32,184 bases of DNA, taken from contig CAMLSG010000035.1 in the NCBI GenBank assembly GCA_946482635.1, positions 1 through 32,184 on the forward strand, read 5' to 3'. Source of the DNA: an uncultured Duganella sp. GTDB lineage: Bacteria; Pseudomonadota; Gammaproteobacteria; Burkholderiales; Burkholderiaceae. Under the pieces are notes generated by a model. The model saw only the letters and a list, made by a program, of their open reading frames with translations, ran no database searches and was not told the origin of the DNA. Both the position numbers and the translations under genes were made by a program. Below, one piece after another: positions 1 through 8,484 of this stretch (positions within the stretch are counted from its first letter, which is position 1; each line of letters begins with the position of its first letter).

Positions 1-155
1 GCCAGCCGCACCGATTCCGTGTCGTCGAACCACACCAGGCAGCAATGCGGGCAGGTGTCGATCTCCACCCGCCGCTGGTAATGGCCGGAGAGATCAAGCA
101 CCCGCATCGGGCGCTTGCAGTTGCTGCAGCGGCGTTCAGATGGCGTCAAGGGCAT
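1..155 (-). CDS. Zinc-ribbon (zf-TFIIB-like) protein, 3' end cut by window edge
   Basis: The minus strand reads M-P-L-T-P-S-E-R-R and then a zinc ribbon: C-S-N-C followed about 25 residues later by C-P-H-C-C-L-V-W-F-D. The CxxC...IDxCPxC..VWFD pattern is characteristic of the zf-TFIIB family of small bacterial zinc-binding proteins; its role is unknown. The likely ATG is at 155-153, inside the last codons of the upstream cystathionine lyase/synthase gene, so the two frames overlap by about 20 bases and translation is probably coupled. A TTG two codons further in is an alternative start. The frame stays open to base 1, so only about 51 residues are visible and the C-terminus is missing. No convincing Shine-Dalgarno sequence is seen, which fits translational coupling. 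The family call rests on the motif alone. Confidence 0.7.
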   Translation of the reverse strand, partial: MPLTPSERRCSNCKRPMRVLDLSGHYQRRVEIDTCPHCCLVWFDDTESVRL

Positions 156-1314
156 TGCGCAGGTCTTGGCGCAAATCCTCGATATCTTCGATGCCGACCG
201 AGAGCCGGATCAGGCCATCGCCGATACCCAGCGTGGCGCGCTGCGCCGCCGGAATCGAGGCATGGGTCATCAGGGCAGGGTGCTCGATCAGCGATTCCAC
301 GCCGCCCAGGCTCTCCGCCAGCGCGAACACTTCGCAGCGTTCGAGGAAGCGGCGGGCGCCGGCCAGGTCGGTATCGAGATCGATCGAGATGATGCCGCCG
401 AAGCCATCCATCTGCGCCTTGGCCAGCGTGTGCTGGGGATGCGACTCGAGTCCTGGATAGAACACCTTTTTCACCTTGGGCTCGCGTTCCAGCCAGCGCG
501 CCAGTTCCAGTGCGCTCTTGCAGTGGCGCTCCATGCGGATCGCCAGCGTCTTCACGCCGCGCAGGGCCAGGAAGGCGTCGAACGGTCCCGCAATGGCGCC
601 GACGGAGTTCTGCAGGAAGGCCAGTTGCTCGCGCCAGGCCGACTGCCGTTCTTCACCGCCAACCACTGCGATGCCGCCGATGATGTCCGAGTGCCCGTTC
701 AGGTACTTGGTAGCCGAGTGCACCACGATGTCGAAGCCCAGCTCCAGCGGGCGCTGGACGATCGGGCTGGCGAAGGTATTGTCGGCCACGGCCATGATGC
801 CGCGTTCGCGGCAGATGCGCGCGATTGCGGCCAGGTCGGCCAGTTTCAACATCGGATTGGTCGGCGTCTCGACCCACACCATTTTCGTTTCCGGACGCAG
901 GGCGGCCAGCAGGTTTTCCGGATTGGTCAGGTCGGCGTAGGTGAATTCATGCCCGGCGCTGCGGCGGCGCACCCGCTCAAACAGGCGGAAGGTGCCGCCA
1001 TACATGTCGTCGCCAGCCACGATATGCGAACCGGCGTCGAGCAGTTCCAGCACAGTTGAAATGGCGGCCAGGCCGGAGGCGAAGGCGAAGGCCTGGGCGC
1101 CGCCTTCCAGGTCGGCCACGCAGCGCTCCAGCGCCCAACGCGTCGGGTTGTGCGAGCGCCCGTAATCGAGGCCCTTGTGTACGCCAGGACTCTGCTGGAC
1201 GAAAGTGGATGTGGCATAGATCGGCGGCATGATCGCGCCGGTCGATGGGTCGGGATGCTGGCCAGCGTGGATGACGCGCGTGGCCAGGTGGGCTTTGGTT
1301 TTCTTGTCGGTCAA
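136..1314 (-). CDS. Cystathionine gamma-lyase / gamma-synthase (PLP, Cys/Met metabolism family)
   Basis: This is a 392-residue fold-type I PLP enzyme of the Cys/Met metabolism family. Visible marks are YGR at 51-53 (phosphate contacts from the neighbouring subunit), the loop around ASGLAA at 79-84, D178 in the VADNT motif (pyridine nitrogen contact), the Schiff-base lysine K203 in SATKYLNGH, and SLGGVESL followed by MTHAS near the C-terminus. The start is TTG at 1314, overlapping the cystathionine beta-synthase stop in a TTGA junction; no alternative near-N-terminal start exists before the conserved region. Sequence alone does not separate gamma-lyase (cystathionine to cysteine) from gamma-synthase (O-succinylhomoserine plus cysteine to cystathionine). 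The tight coupling to a CBS gene favours the lyase of reverse transsulfuration. The zinc-ribbon gene starts inside its 3' end. Confidence 0.9.
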   Translation of the reverse strand: MTDKKTKAHLATRVIHAGQHPDPSTGAIMPPIYATSTFVQQSPGVHKGLDYGRSHNPTRWALERCVADLEGGAQAFAFASGLAAISTVLELLDAGSHIVAGDDMYGGTFRLFERVRRRSAGHEFTYADLTNPENLLAALRPETKMVWVETPTNPMLKLADLAAIARICRERGIMAVADNTFASPIVQRPLELGFDIVVHSATKYLNGHSDIIGGIAVVGGEERQSAWREQLAFLQNSVGAIAGPFDAFLALRGVKTLAIRMERHCKSALELARWLEREPKVKKVFYPGLESHPQHTLAKAQMDGFGGIISIDLDTDLAGARRFLERCEVFALAESLGGVESLIEHPALMTHASIPAAQRATLGIGDGLIRLSVGIEDIEDLRQDLRNALDAI

Positions 1315-2687
1315 GATAGCGTCCTGCGCAGGTGGTTAAGTAAGTCGTAGCGGGTAATCAGGCCATAGAATTTTCCGCCTTCGGCAATCACGGCGGTCAA
1401 GCCACGGTCAAGCGTATCACGGAGGGCAGGCATGCCGGCCGACGGCGCCAGGGTCTCCACGCGGCTGGTCATCGTGCCGCCGACTTCGCCCTTGAACTGG
1501 GCGGCGTCGTTTTCGACCTTGAGCAGGATGTCCGACTCGTCGATGAGGCCCACCAGCTTGCCGTTGTCGATGACCGGCAACTGGGCCAGGTCCGCCGCCC
1601 GCATGCGGTTGAAGGCGATCAGCAGGGTGTCGCCCGGCGCCACGCTGACCACGTCGCCGTTCTCGAACAGGCGGCCGATCAGGTCGCGCAGGTCGCCCAG
1701 CTTCTGGCGCTGCAACAGGCCCTGGTCGAACATCCAGCTGTCGTTGTAGACCTTGGACAGGTAGCGGGTGCCGGTGTCGCAGACGAAGGTCACCACGCGC
1801 TGCGGCTTGGTCTGCTCGCGGCAGTATTTCAGGGCGGCGGCCAGCAAGGTGCCGGTCGAGGAGCCGGCCAGGATGCCTTCGGCGCGCAGCAGGGCGCGTG
1901 CGCTGTCGAAACTTTCCTGGTCGGTGATGGTGTAGGCCTGCGAGATGGCGTCCATGTTGGCGATGGCGGGAATAAAGTCTTCGCCGATGCCTTCCACCGC
2001 CCAGGAACCGCTGGTATCGGCCACTTTGCCGGTGTCCACGTACTCCTTCAGGATCGAGCCCTTTGGGTCGGCCAGGATGAACTTGACGTGCGGCGCCACC
2101 TTGCGGAAGTAGCGCGACAGGCCGGTCAGGGTGCCGGAAGAGCCGACACCGACCACGATGGCATCGATCTCGCGCGCCATCTGTTCCCAGATTTCCGGGC
2201 CGGTAGTGGTTTCGTGGGCCAGCGGGTTGGCCTGGTTGTTGAACTGGTCGGCGAAGAAAGCGCCGGGAATCTCGCTGGCCAGGCGGGCCGCGTAGTCCTG
2301 GTAATACTCTGGGTGGCCTTTGCCGACGTCCGAGCGCGTGATGCGCACGTCGGCGCCCAGCGCTTTCAGGTGCAGGATCTTCTCGGTGGCCATCTTGTCG
2401 GGCACCACCAGCAGCACTTTATAGCCCTTGATGGCGCCGACCAGGGCCAGCCCCAGGCCGGTATTGCCGGCCGTGGCTTCGACGATGGTGCCGCCCGGCT
2501 TGAGCAAGCCTTCGCGCTCGGCGGCTTCGATGATGGACAGGCCGATGCGGTCCTTGATGGAGCCGCCGGGATTCTGGGATTCGAGCTTGAGGAACAGCCG
2601 GCACGGGCCGGTGTCGAGACGGGTCACTTCGGCAAGCGGTGTATTGCCGATCAGGCTGAACAAAGCTGCAGGTCGGGTATTCTGCAT
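1311..2687 (-). CDS. Cystathionine beta-synthase (PLP, two C-terminal CBS domains)
   Basis: The 458-residue product joins a fold-type II PLP domain (about 1-330) to a Bateman module of two CBS motifs (about 345-395 and 400-455). K45 in NPGGSIKDR is the Schiff-base lysine, and TAGNTG near 69-74 is the substrate carboxylate loop. The enzyme would condense serine with homocysteine to cystathionine. It lacks the N-terminal heme domain of animal CBS, as bacterial homologues do. The C-terminal CBS pair distinguishes it from plain O-acetylserine sulfhydrylases and suggests allosteric control by a nucleotide or S-adenosylmethionine; the ligand is not readable from sequence. The ATG at 2687 is preceded by AAGGAG. 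It is the first gene of the transsulfuration operon and is divergent from tdk. A TATAAG on the minus strand at 2764-2759 is only a weak -10 candidate. Confidence 0.93.
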   Translation of the reverse strand: MQNTRPAALFSLIGNTPLAEVTRLDTGPCRLFLKLESQNPGGSIKDRIGLSIIEAAEREGLLKPGGTIVEATAGNTGLGLALVGAIKGYKVLLVVPDKMATEKILHLKALGADVRITRSDVGKGHPEYYQDYAARLASEIPGAFFADQFNNQANPLAHETTTGPEIWEQMAREIDAIVVGVGSSGTLTGLSRYFRKVAPHVKFILADPKGSILKEYVDTGKVADTSGSWAVEGIGEDFIPAIANMDAISQAYTITDQESFDSARALLRAEGILAGSSTGTLLAAALKYCREQTKPQRVVTFVCDTGTRYLSKVYNDSWMFDQGLLQRQKLGDLRDLIGRLFENGDVVSVAPGDTLLIAFNRMRAADLAQLPVIDNGKLVGLIDESDILLKVENDAAQFKGEVGGTMTSRVETLAPSAGMPALRDTLDRGLTAVIAEGGKFYGLITRYDLLNHLRRTLS

Positions 2688-2790
2688 TTTCTCTCCTTGC
2701 GAAAAACGCGCATTGTGTGGCGATTCGATTGAACCAAGAAGGAATTTCTTTGCGCTAGCTTATACCTTTTTTTGCGCTTGGCGGCTCGCG

Positions 2791-2796
2791 TATAAT
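2791..2796 (+). promoter_or_regulatory. Perfect -10 hexamer upstream of tdk
   Basis: TATAAT lies 31 bases before the GTG start of thymidine kinase, giving a predicted leader of roughly 25 bases. The -35 is poor: 17 bases upstream there is only a T-run (2766-2773). The rest of the 2688-2826 interval is AT-richer than its surroundings and also carries the 5' leader of the divergent CBS gene; I see no further dyad in it. Confidence 0.5.
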
Positions 2797-2826
2797 CCCG
2801 CAGCGACTTTTAAAATAATTTCCACT

Positions 2827-3378
2827 GTGGCAAAACTCTACTTCCGCTATTCTGCGATGAACGCAGGCAAATCGACCTCCATGCTGCAGGTCGCCCACAA
2901 CTACGAAGAGCAGGGCCTGATCGTGCGCCTGTTTACGGCGGCCATCGACGACCGCTATGGCGTGGGCAAGGTGACTTCCCGCCTGGGGCCGCAGCGCGAA
3001 GTCGAGCTGTTCTCCCCCGAAACCAACTTCCTGCAGGACATGCAGAAGGTCGCTTGCGTGCTGGTCGACGAAGCGCAATTCCTGTCGCCGGAACAGGTCA
3101 AGCAGCTGCACCAGCTGGCCCAGGCCAAGGGCGTGCCGGTGATCTGCTACGGCCTGCGCAGTGACTTCCGCGGCGAGCCGTTCCCCGGCTCGGCCTACCT
3201 GCTCGCGCTGGCCGACGATATCGAGGAAATCAAGAATATCTGCACTTGCGGCAAAAAGGCCACGATGAATATCCGCGTGGACGAGAAGGGGGAGCGCATC
3301 CGCGAAGGCGAGCAAATCAGCATCGGCGGCAATGAGGCCTACCGCCAGGCTTGCGGCCGCTGCTTCTACACGGGCTAA
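2827..3378 (+). CDS. tdk: Thymidine kinase (type II, TK1-like)
   Basis: The 183-residue protein phosphorylates thymidine to dTMP in the salvage pathway. From the GTG start it reads V-A-K-L-Y-F-R-Y and then the Walker A loop SAMNAGKST (residues 9-17, K15). The Walker B/catalytic segment VDEAQFL follows near residue 80, then the YGLRSDFRGEPF lasso region, and finally a structural zinc site formed by CTC near 138 and CGRCF at the C-terminus. Length and order match bacterial TK1-type kinases. The frame is open for 400 bases upstream, but homology begins at the GTG, and the TATAAT at 2791 lies inside the longer frame, so the GTG is chosen. No good Shine-Dalgarno sequence is visible (AAAATAATTTCCACT). 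The stop TAA is followed immediately by the TTG start of the next gene in the same frame. Confidence 0.95.
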   Translation: MAKLYFRYSAMNAGKSTSMLQVAHNYEEQGLIVRLFTAAIDDRYGVGKVTSRLGPQREVELFSPETNFLQDMQKVACVLVDEAQFLSPEQVKQLHQLAQAKGVPVICYGLRSDFRGEPFPGSAYLLALADDIEEIKNICTCGKKATMNIRVDEKGERIREGEQISIGGNEAYRQACGRCFYTG

Positions 3379-3888
3379 TTGGACAAGCTGTTTTACCTGA
3401 CGCCGTCGCTGTGCCTGGCGGTGGCAATCTGGGTGCTGTCGCGGCGCTATGTGGTTTTCACGGTGCTGCAGCTTCCCGGCACCCTGTGCCATGAGCTGGC
3501 GCATTTCCTGGCCGGCTTGCTCACGTTTGCCCGGCCGGTTTCACTGTCCATCATTCCCCGCCGCGAGGGCAAGGGATATCGCCTGGGCGAAGTCCAGCTT
3601 GCCAACGCAAGCTGGTACAACTCCGCGCTGACTGCACTGGCGCCGTTGCTGCTGGTGCTGATCCCGTGGTGGATCGCCGTGCTGCGCACGCGTGGCGCCT
3701 GGCATTTTGCGCCGCTGGACGCAGGCTTGGCTTTCCTGATCGCGCCGCAGTTCCTGGCTTGCTGGCCGTCTGCGGCGGACTGGAAGCTGGCCATGCGTTC
3801 ATGGCCGCTGGCGCTTATCGCAGGCGCAGGGTGGTACGCCTGGATGCAATACCCGTGGCTGCGCTCGTGGCATTGGCCGGCAGCTTGA
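3379..3888 (+). CDS. Small M50-like HExxH membrane protein
   Basis: This 169-residue protein is hydrophobic, with helices near 5-20, 24-50, 85-105, 115-135 and 140-155. It carries H38-E-L-A-H42 inside the second helix, as in intramembrane M50 (site-2) metalloproteases. No clear third zinc ligand of the NPDG type is visible, so it may be a minimal or non-peptidase relative; the substrate is unknown. The start is TTG at 3379, directly abutting the tdk stop and in the same frame, with no Shine-Dalgarno sequence, so translation presumably depends on termination and re-initiation at tdk. A later GTG start is possible but would remove the first helix. Its last 74 bases overlap the 3' end of the convergent chemoreceptor gene. 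That the frame is a gene is fairly sure; enzymatic activity is not. Confidence 0.7.
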   Translation: MDKLFYLTPSLCLAVAIWVLSRRYVVFTVLQLPGTLCHELAHFLAGLLTFARPVSLSIIPRREGKGYRLGEVQLANASWYNSALTALAPLLLVLIPWWIAVLRTRGAWHFAPLDAGLAFLIAPQFLACWPSAADWKLAMRSWPLALIAGAGWYAWMQYPWLRSWHWPAA

Positions 3889-5812
3889 AGGCGCGCACTT
3901 CGCGGGCCAGGGCTTCCGCCTGATCCTGCATGGCCGCTGCGGCAGCGGCAGCTTCTTCGACCAGGGCCGCATTTTGCTGCGTCACCTGGTCCATCTGCCC
4001 GATTGCCTGGTTGACCTGGTCGATGCCGGCGCGCTGTTCTTCGCTGGCGGCGCTGATCTCGCCCATGATGTCGGTGACGCGGCTGACGCTGTTGACCACT
4101 TCTTCCATCGTTGCCCCGGCCAGTTCGACCAGCCTGGCCCCGGCTTCCACTTCGCCGGTGGAGTTGGCGATCAGCCCCTTGATTTCCTGGGCCGCCGCGG
4201 CGCTGCGCTGGGCCAGGTTGCGCACTTCGGTCGCCACAACGGCAAAGCCACGGCCCTGTTCACCGGCGCGCGCCGCTTCCACAGCCGCATTCAGGGCCAG
4301 GATATTGGTCTGGAAAGCGATGCCGTCGATCACGGAAATAATGTCTTCGATCTTGCGCGAAGCTTCGTTGATGGCGCCCATCTTTTCGACCACCTGTGCC
4401 ACCTGTGCGCCGCCGCGCGAAGCTACGTCCGATGCTTCGCGTGCCAGTGCGTTGGCCTGGCGGGCGTTGTCCGCGTTCTGTCGCACGGTGGAAGTCAGTT
4501 CTTCCATCGAGGCGGCGGTTTCTTCGAGGCTGGACGCCTGCTGCTCCGTGCGGGCCGACAGGTCCTGGTTGCCGGCCGCGATCTGCGAGGATGCCGTGGC
4601 GATCTGGTCGGCCCCTTCGCGCACGCCGCCAACCACGTTGGCCAGGCGTTCGCTGATGCCATTCATGGCGCCCAGCACCTTGCCGATTTCGTCGCCGGTG
4701 GTGACATCCAGCCGCACGGTCAGGTCGCCGCCCGCGATGCGGCCCGCCGCATCCTGTACCTGCACCAGCGGGCGGGTCACGATGGCGCGCACCAGCAGCA
4801 ACAGGCTTGCGGCAAAGGCGAGCAGGGCGACGATGCCGCATACGGCATAGCGATTGCGCGCGGAGATGGCATCTTTTGTGATCTCATGGACATAGGTGCC
4901 GCCCGCCACAATCCACTTCCAGTCGTCGAAGTAGCGGTACACCAGCAGTTTTTCCTGCGGCGAGGCCTTGCTGCCGGCATCCGCCCACATGTAACGGATC
5001 TCGCCCGTCTTCTTTTCAAGCATCTCCTGGATGAAGGATCTGCCGTTGCTGTCCTTCGAATCCAGCATCGATGCGCCTTCCCTGGATGGGTGAACCAGCA
5101 GCGTGCCGTAGTCCTTGCCTGCAGCCGCGTTCAGCACGTAGACATAGCCGGTCTCGCCGATGCGGATGCCCTTGATCTTCTCCTTCAGGGCAGTGATGTT
5201 CTTGCTGATGTCCAGGCCGATGAACAGCACGCCAACCACCTTGCCCGAAGCGTCCTTGACCGGGTCGTACTGGGTGATGTACGGCTTGCCGAACAACTGC
5301 GCCAGGCCGGTGTAGGAGCGTCCTTCGCGCAGCATGGCGTAGCTTGGATTATTGTGGTCAAGCCTGGTGCCGACGGCGCGCTGGCCGTCTTCCTTCTTGA
5401 CCGAGGTAGTCACGCGCACGAAGTCCGCGCCGTCGGCGGCGAAAATGGTGGCAATGGCGCCGGTTTGGGCCGTGAAGTCGTCGGGAATGCTGAAGTCATC
5501 GTTGACCGCCTTGCCGTTGGAGGACAGTTGGCTGCCCTCCAGCGCGAAGGGGCCGGGTACGTGGGCGGCAAACTGGCGGGCATAGCTGCCGGCGTCGTTC
5601 ACCATGGCCGAATTGAACACGTCCAGCATGTTTGCCACGCCATTCAGGTCGGCTGCGACCTGGTCCCGGGCGCGCTGCTCGAGCATGGAAGTGCTGTTCC
5701 AGCTGATGAAGGTGATAAGTAGCGCTAACAGTGCGCTGACGAGGACGAAGGTGAAGGCGGCAATCTTGGTGCCGACGCTCCAGCTGCGCGCAGGGGGCGT
5801 TCGAGTGGACAT
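3815..5812 (-). CDS. Methyl-accepting chemotaxis protein with Cache-type sensor
   Basis: A 665-residue transmembrane chemoreceptor. It has TM1 at about 15-37, a periplasmic Cache_3-Cache_2-type ligand domain (about 40-315, including [19 protein letters not shown] and the [19 protein letters not shown] strand pair), TM2 at about 322-345, HAMP at about 345-395 and a cytoplasmic coiled-coil signalling domain. The conserved hairpin tip ([20 protein letters not shown]) begins at residue 501. It would signal through CheA/CheW; the ligand is not predictable, although Cache domains often sense small carboxylates or amino acids. No NWETF-like CheR-binding tail is present. Instead the last 20 or so residues are a basic unstructured tail, which is the part overlapping the convergent HExxH gene. 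The ATG at 5812 is chosen because it precedes TM1 closely. The longer frame to 5875 begins with GTG and a Cys/Pro-rich stretch unlike the family. It stands alone, not in a che operon. Confidence 0.93.
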   Translation of the reverse strand: MSTRTPPARSWSVGTKIAAFTFVLVSALLALLITFISWNSTSMLEQRARDQVAADLNGVANMLDVFNSAMVNDAGSYARQFAAHVPGPFALEGSQLSSNGKAVNDDFSIPDDFTAQTGAIATIFAADGADFVRVTTSVKKEDGQRAVGTRLDHNNPSYAMLREGRSYTGLAQLFGKPYITQYDPVKDASGKVVGVLFIGLDISKNITALKEKIKGIRIGETGYVYVLNAAAGKDYGTLLVHPSREGASMLDSKDSNGRSFIQEMLEKKTGEIRYMWADAGSKASPQEKLLVYRYFDDWKWIVAGGTYVHEITKDAISARNRYAVCGIVALLAFAASLLLLVRAIVTRPLVQVQDAAGRIAGGDLTVRLDVTTGDEIGKVLGAMNGISERLANVVGGVREGADQIATASSQIAAGNQDLSARTEQQASSLEETAASMEELTSTVRQNADNARQANALAREASDVASRGGAQVAQVVEKMGAINEASRKIEDIISVIDGIAFQTNILALNAAVEAARAGEQGRGFAVVATEVRNLAQRSAAAAQEIKGLIANSTGEVEAGARLVELAGATMEEVVNSVSRVTDIMGEISAASEEQRAGIDQVNQAIGQMDQVTQQNAALVEEAAAAAAAMQDQAEALAREVRAFKLPANATSAATGIASRRTTLRLR

Positions 5813-5877
5813 GATCTTGATTGTTTTTCGGGGGGAGGGCCGACATGATACCGCGTTGCTGCATGGAAATTCCACTT

Positions 5878-5905
5878 GTTACAAAATGTTTCTTAGTAAA
5901 TTCAA
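5878..5905 (-). promoter_or_regulatory. Possible sigma-70 promoter for the chemoreceptor gene
   Basis: On the minus strand TTGAAT (5905-5900) is followed after 16 bases by TGTAAC (5883-5878), about 65 bases before the ATG at 5812. Match quality is moderate. I looked for a sigma-28 pattern (TAAA-N15-GCCGATAA) and did not find one. The rest of the 5813-6062 interval holds TAGAAT hexamers at 6010 and 6035 (prc side, both without a good -35) and a weak CTCTC/GAGAG dyad at 5983-5997. Confidence 0.3.
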
Positions 5906-6062
5906 TGACTTACCGGAAATCTTGCAAGGAAGCTCAGCCTTCAGGCTGGCTTAAGTGAAGCCCAGCACACTGCCCATCATCCCTCTCTCCCAGAGAGTGT
6001 CCTATCCTGTAGAATGGGATTAGCACTATTCTCATAGAATCACCTACGTTCGGAGCAAGCCG

Positions 6063-8309
6063 ATGAAGAAGCACACCCTGTTGGCCACCATGTCCCTGGC
6101 ACTGATTACCGCTTACGCCAGCGCAGCCCAGGCAGACAAGGCGACAGATGTAACCATGAAGCCTGCGGCGCAGCAGACCCAAGCCGCATTGTGGGCGTCG
6201 CGCGTGCTGTCGCGCTACCATTACAAGGCTATGCCACTGGACGACGCGATGTCGGAAAAGATTTTCGACCGCTACTTCAAATCGCTCGATGGCGAGAAAT
6301 TGTTCTTTACCCAGGCCGATGTCGATTCCTTCAACAAGGACAAGTCCCGCCTGGATGACGCGATTACCAGCGAAAACCTGCAAACGCCTTTCGCCATTTA
6401 CAACCTGTACCAGCAGCGCTTCTCGGACCGCATGGCCTATGCCCGCGAACTGCTGAAAACCAAGTTCGATTTCACGCAGGACGAGAGCTACCAGTTCGAC
6501 CGCGAGAAGGCCGACTGGCCGAAGTCGGAAGCCGAAGTGAAAGACCTGTGGCGCAAGCGCGTGAAGAATGACTGGCTGCGCCTGAAACTGGCCGGCAAGG
6601 ACGACAAGTCGATCCGCGAAACGCTCGACAAGCGCTATGAGAACTACGTGACCCGTTCGCGCAAGCTGAATAACGAGGACGTTTTCCAGATCTTCATGAA
6701 CGCCTATGCCATGTCGATCGAGCCGCACACCAATTACCTGGGCCCGCGCGCTTCCGAGAACTTCGACATCGCCATGCGCCTGTCGCTGGAAGGCATTGGC
6801 GCTGTACTGCAGAACCGCGACGAGTACACAGTGATCCGCGAAGTCGTGCCGGGCAGCCCGGCCGGCCTGTCCAACAAGCTGAAGGTGGGCGACCGCATCG
6901 TCGGCGTGGCGCAGGGTGAATCCGAGAAGTTCACCGACGTGCTGGGCTGGCGCATCGACGACGTGGTGCAGTTGATCCGCGGCCCCAAGGATTCGACCGT
7001 CAAACTGCAGGTGCTGGGCGCCGATGCCGGCCCGGACGGCAAGCCTTTCGTGCTGTCGCTGGTGCGCAAGAAAATCAGCATGGAAGAGCAGTCCGCCAAG
7101 CGCTCGATCCTGGAAGTGAAAGATGGCGCCGTCAAGCGCCGTATCGGCGTGATCTCGCTGCCGACCTTCTACCAGGACTGGGATGCGCGCCGCAAGGGCG
7201 ACAAGGACTACAAGAGCGCCACGCGCGACGTCGCCCGACTGCTGGGTGAACTGAAGAAGGAAAAGGTCGACAACGTTCTGATCGACCTGCGCAACAACGG
7301 CGGCGGTTCGCTGACCGAGGCGGTCGAGCTGACCGGCCTGTTCATCGACCGTGGCCCCGTTGTGCAGCAGCGTAACGCCGAAGGCCGCGTGGAAGTGGAA
7401 GCGGACAATGTGCCAGGCCTGTCCTGGGATGGCCCGGTCGGCGTGCTGATCAACCGTGGTTCGGCATCGGCATCGGAAATCTTTGCGGCGGCCATCCAGG
7501 ACTATGGCCGCGGCCTGGTGATCGGCGAGCCTAGCTTCGGCAAGGGCACCGTGCAGACCCTGGTCAACCTGGACCGTTTTGGCCAGAGCGACAAGTCGCG
7601 CTTCGGTGAACTGAAGATGACCATTGCCCAGTTCTTCCGCATCAATGGCGGCACCACCCAGCTGCGCGGCGTGACGCCGGACATCAAGCTGGCCTCCACT
7701 AGCGATGCCGAAAACTTCGGCGAATCGAGCTACGACAATGCGCTGCCTTACACCCAGATCAAGCCTGCGGTGTATATCCCGGCCGGCGAGTTGAAGGAAA
7801 TCGTGCCGATCCTGGACAAGAAGCATGAGGCGCGCATCGCCAAGGACAAGGACTACCAGTACCTGCTCGACGACATCAACTACGTCAAGAAGCAGCGCCA
7901 GGACAATGTGGTTTCGCTGAATGAAACCGTGCGCCGCAAGGAGCGCGACCAGCAGGAAGCGCGCGCCAAGCTGCGTGAACAGCGCCTGGCCGCCGGCCCG
8001 TCGCCGGACGATCCTATCCTGGTGCCGGACCCGAAAGATGCGCTGAACAAGGCGATTGCCGCCAAACCTGCCAATCCGCGCGCCGCACAGCGCCAGGCCA
8101 ACCAGGTTCGTGGCGCGATCCGCACCGACGATGGCTTGCAGGCGGATGAGCGTTCCCTGTCTGCTGAACTGGATGCCGAAAAGGCCGCCAAGAATGCCAA
8201 GGACGTCCTGCTGAACGAGGCTGTCCACATCCTGGCCGACGAGGTAAGCGTGCTGCGCACCGACACCCGCCTGGCCAGCCGTGTGCTGCCTTACGTCAGC
8301 GACAAGTGA
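6063..8309 (+). CDS. prc: Carboxy-terminal processing protease Prc/Tsp (S41A)
   Basis: A 748-residue periplasmic serine protease that degrades or trims proteins from their C-termini; in E. coli it matures PBP3 and controls peptidoglycan hydrolases. It has a signal peptide (1-24, cleavage after AQA), an N-terminal helical domain (about 35-235), a PDZ domain (about 238-330), the S41 catalytic core (about 355-560) and a C-terminal DUF3340-type helical region (about 590-748). The catalytic dyad is S469 in GSASASEIF and K494 in SFGKGTVQ. The 25-residue spacing equals that of the E. coli S452/K477 pair, and LRNNGGG at 409-415 supplies the oxyanion region. The ATG at 6063 is preceded by GGAG seven bases upstream. 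The gene stands alone and ends at the intrinsic terminator at 8418-8446. Confidence 0.96.
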   Translation: MKKHTLLATMSLALITAYASAAQADKATDVTMKPAAQQTQAALWASRVLSRYHYKAMPLDDAMSEKIFDRYFKSLDGEKLFFTQADVDSFNKDKSRLDDAITSENLQTPFAIYNLYQQRFSDRMAYARELLKTKFDFTQDESYQFDREKADWPKSEAEVKDLWRKRVKNDWLRLKLAGKDDKSIRETLDKRYENYVTRSRKLNNEDVFQIFMNAYAMSIEPHTNYLGPRASENFDIAMRLSLEGIGAVLQNRDEYTVIREVVPGSPAGLSNKLKVGDRIVGVAQGESEKFTDVLGWRIDDVVQLIRGPKDSTVKLQVLGADAGPDGKPFVLSLVRKKISMEEQSAKRSILEVKDGAVKRRIGVISLPTFYQDWDARRKGDKDYKSATRDVARLLGELKKEKVDNVLIDLRNNGGGSLTEAVELTGLFIDRGPVVQQRNAEGRVEVEADNVPGLSWDGPVGVLINRGSASASEIFAAAIQDYGRGLVIGEPSFGKGTVQTLVNLDRFGQSDKSRFGELKMTIAQFFRINGGTTQLRGVTPDIKLASTSDAENFGESSYDNALPYTQIKPAVYIPAGELKEIVPILDKKHEARIAKDKDYQYLLDDINYVKKQRQDNVVSLNETVRRKERDQQEARAKLREQRLAAGPSPDDPILVPDPKDALNKAIAAKPANPRAAQRQANQVRGAIRTDDGLQADERSLSAELDAEKAAKNAKDVLLNEAVHILADEVSVLRTDTRLASRVLPYVSDK

Positions 8310-8417
8310 TATTGCGGTTGGTTATATCTAGTATTACTACAATAAAGTAGACAGATATACCGCGCCGCAGCATACTTGCACCTGTCTCCTCTATTCTCCT
8401 CCAAGGAAATAGACTTC

Positions 8418-8446
8418 AGCCCGCTCCCTGAGCGGGCTTTTTTTTT
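8418..8446 (+). terminator. Rho-independent terminator after prc
   Basis: A perfect stem AGCCCGCTC / GAGCGGGCT with a CCT loop is followed by an eight-base T-run after the last paired T. The 108 bases between the prc stop and this hairpin are AT-rich and hold a second, weaker dyad (GGTTATATCT near 8320-8329 with AGATATACC near 8353-8361, one bulge), probably a 3'-UTR structure. No gene is seen there. Confidence 0.93.
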
Positions 8447-8484
8447 GCCTGCGGCGCCGGCCACGGAACGGTAAAATCCTGCCT

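Noticed and set aside
3974..5722. A 582-codon plus-strand open frame opposite the chemoreceptor
   Set aside because: His/Asp/Gly-rich shadow translation of a genuine chemoreceptor; no start context.
5934..8228. A 764-codon open frame on the minus strand opposite prc
   Set aside because: It is the antisense shadow of prc in GC-rich DNA; it has no domain resemblance and low-complexity composition, while the plus strand encodes a complete S41 protease.
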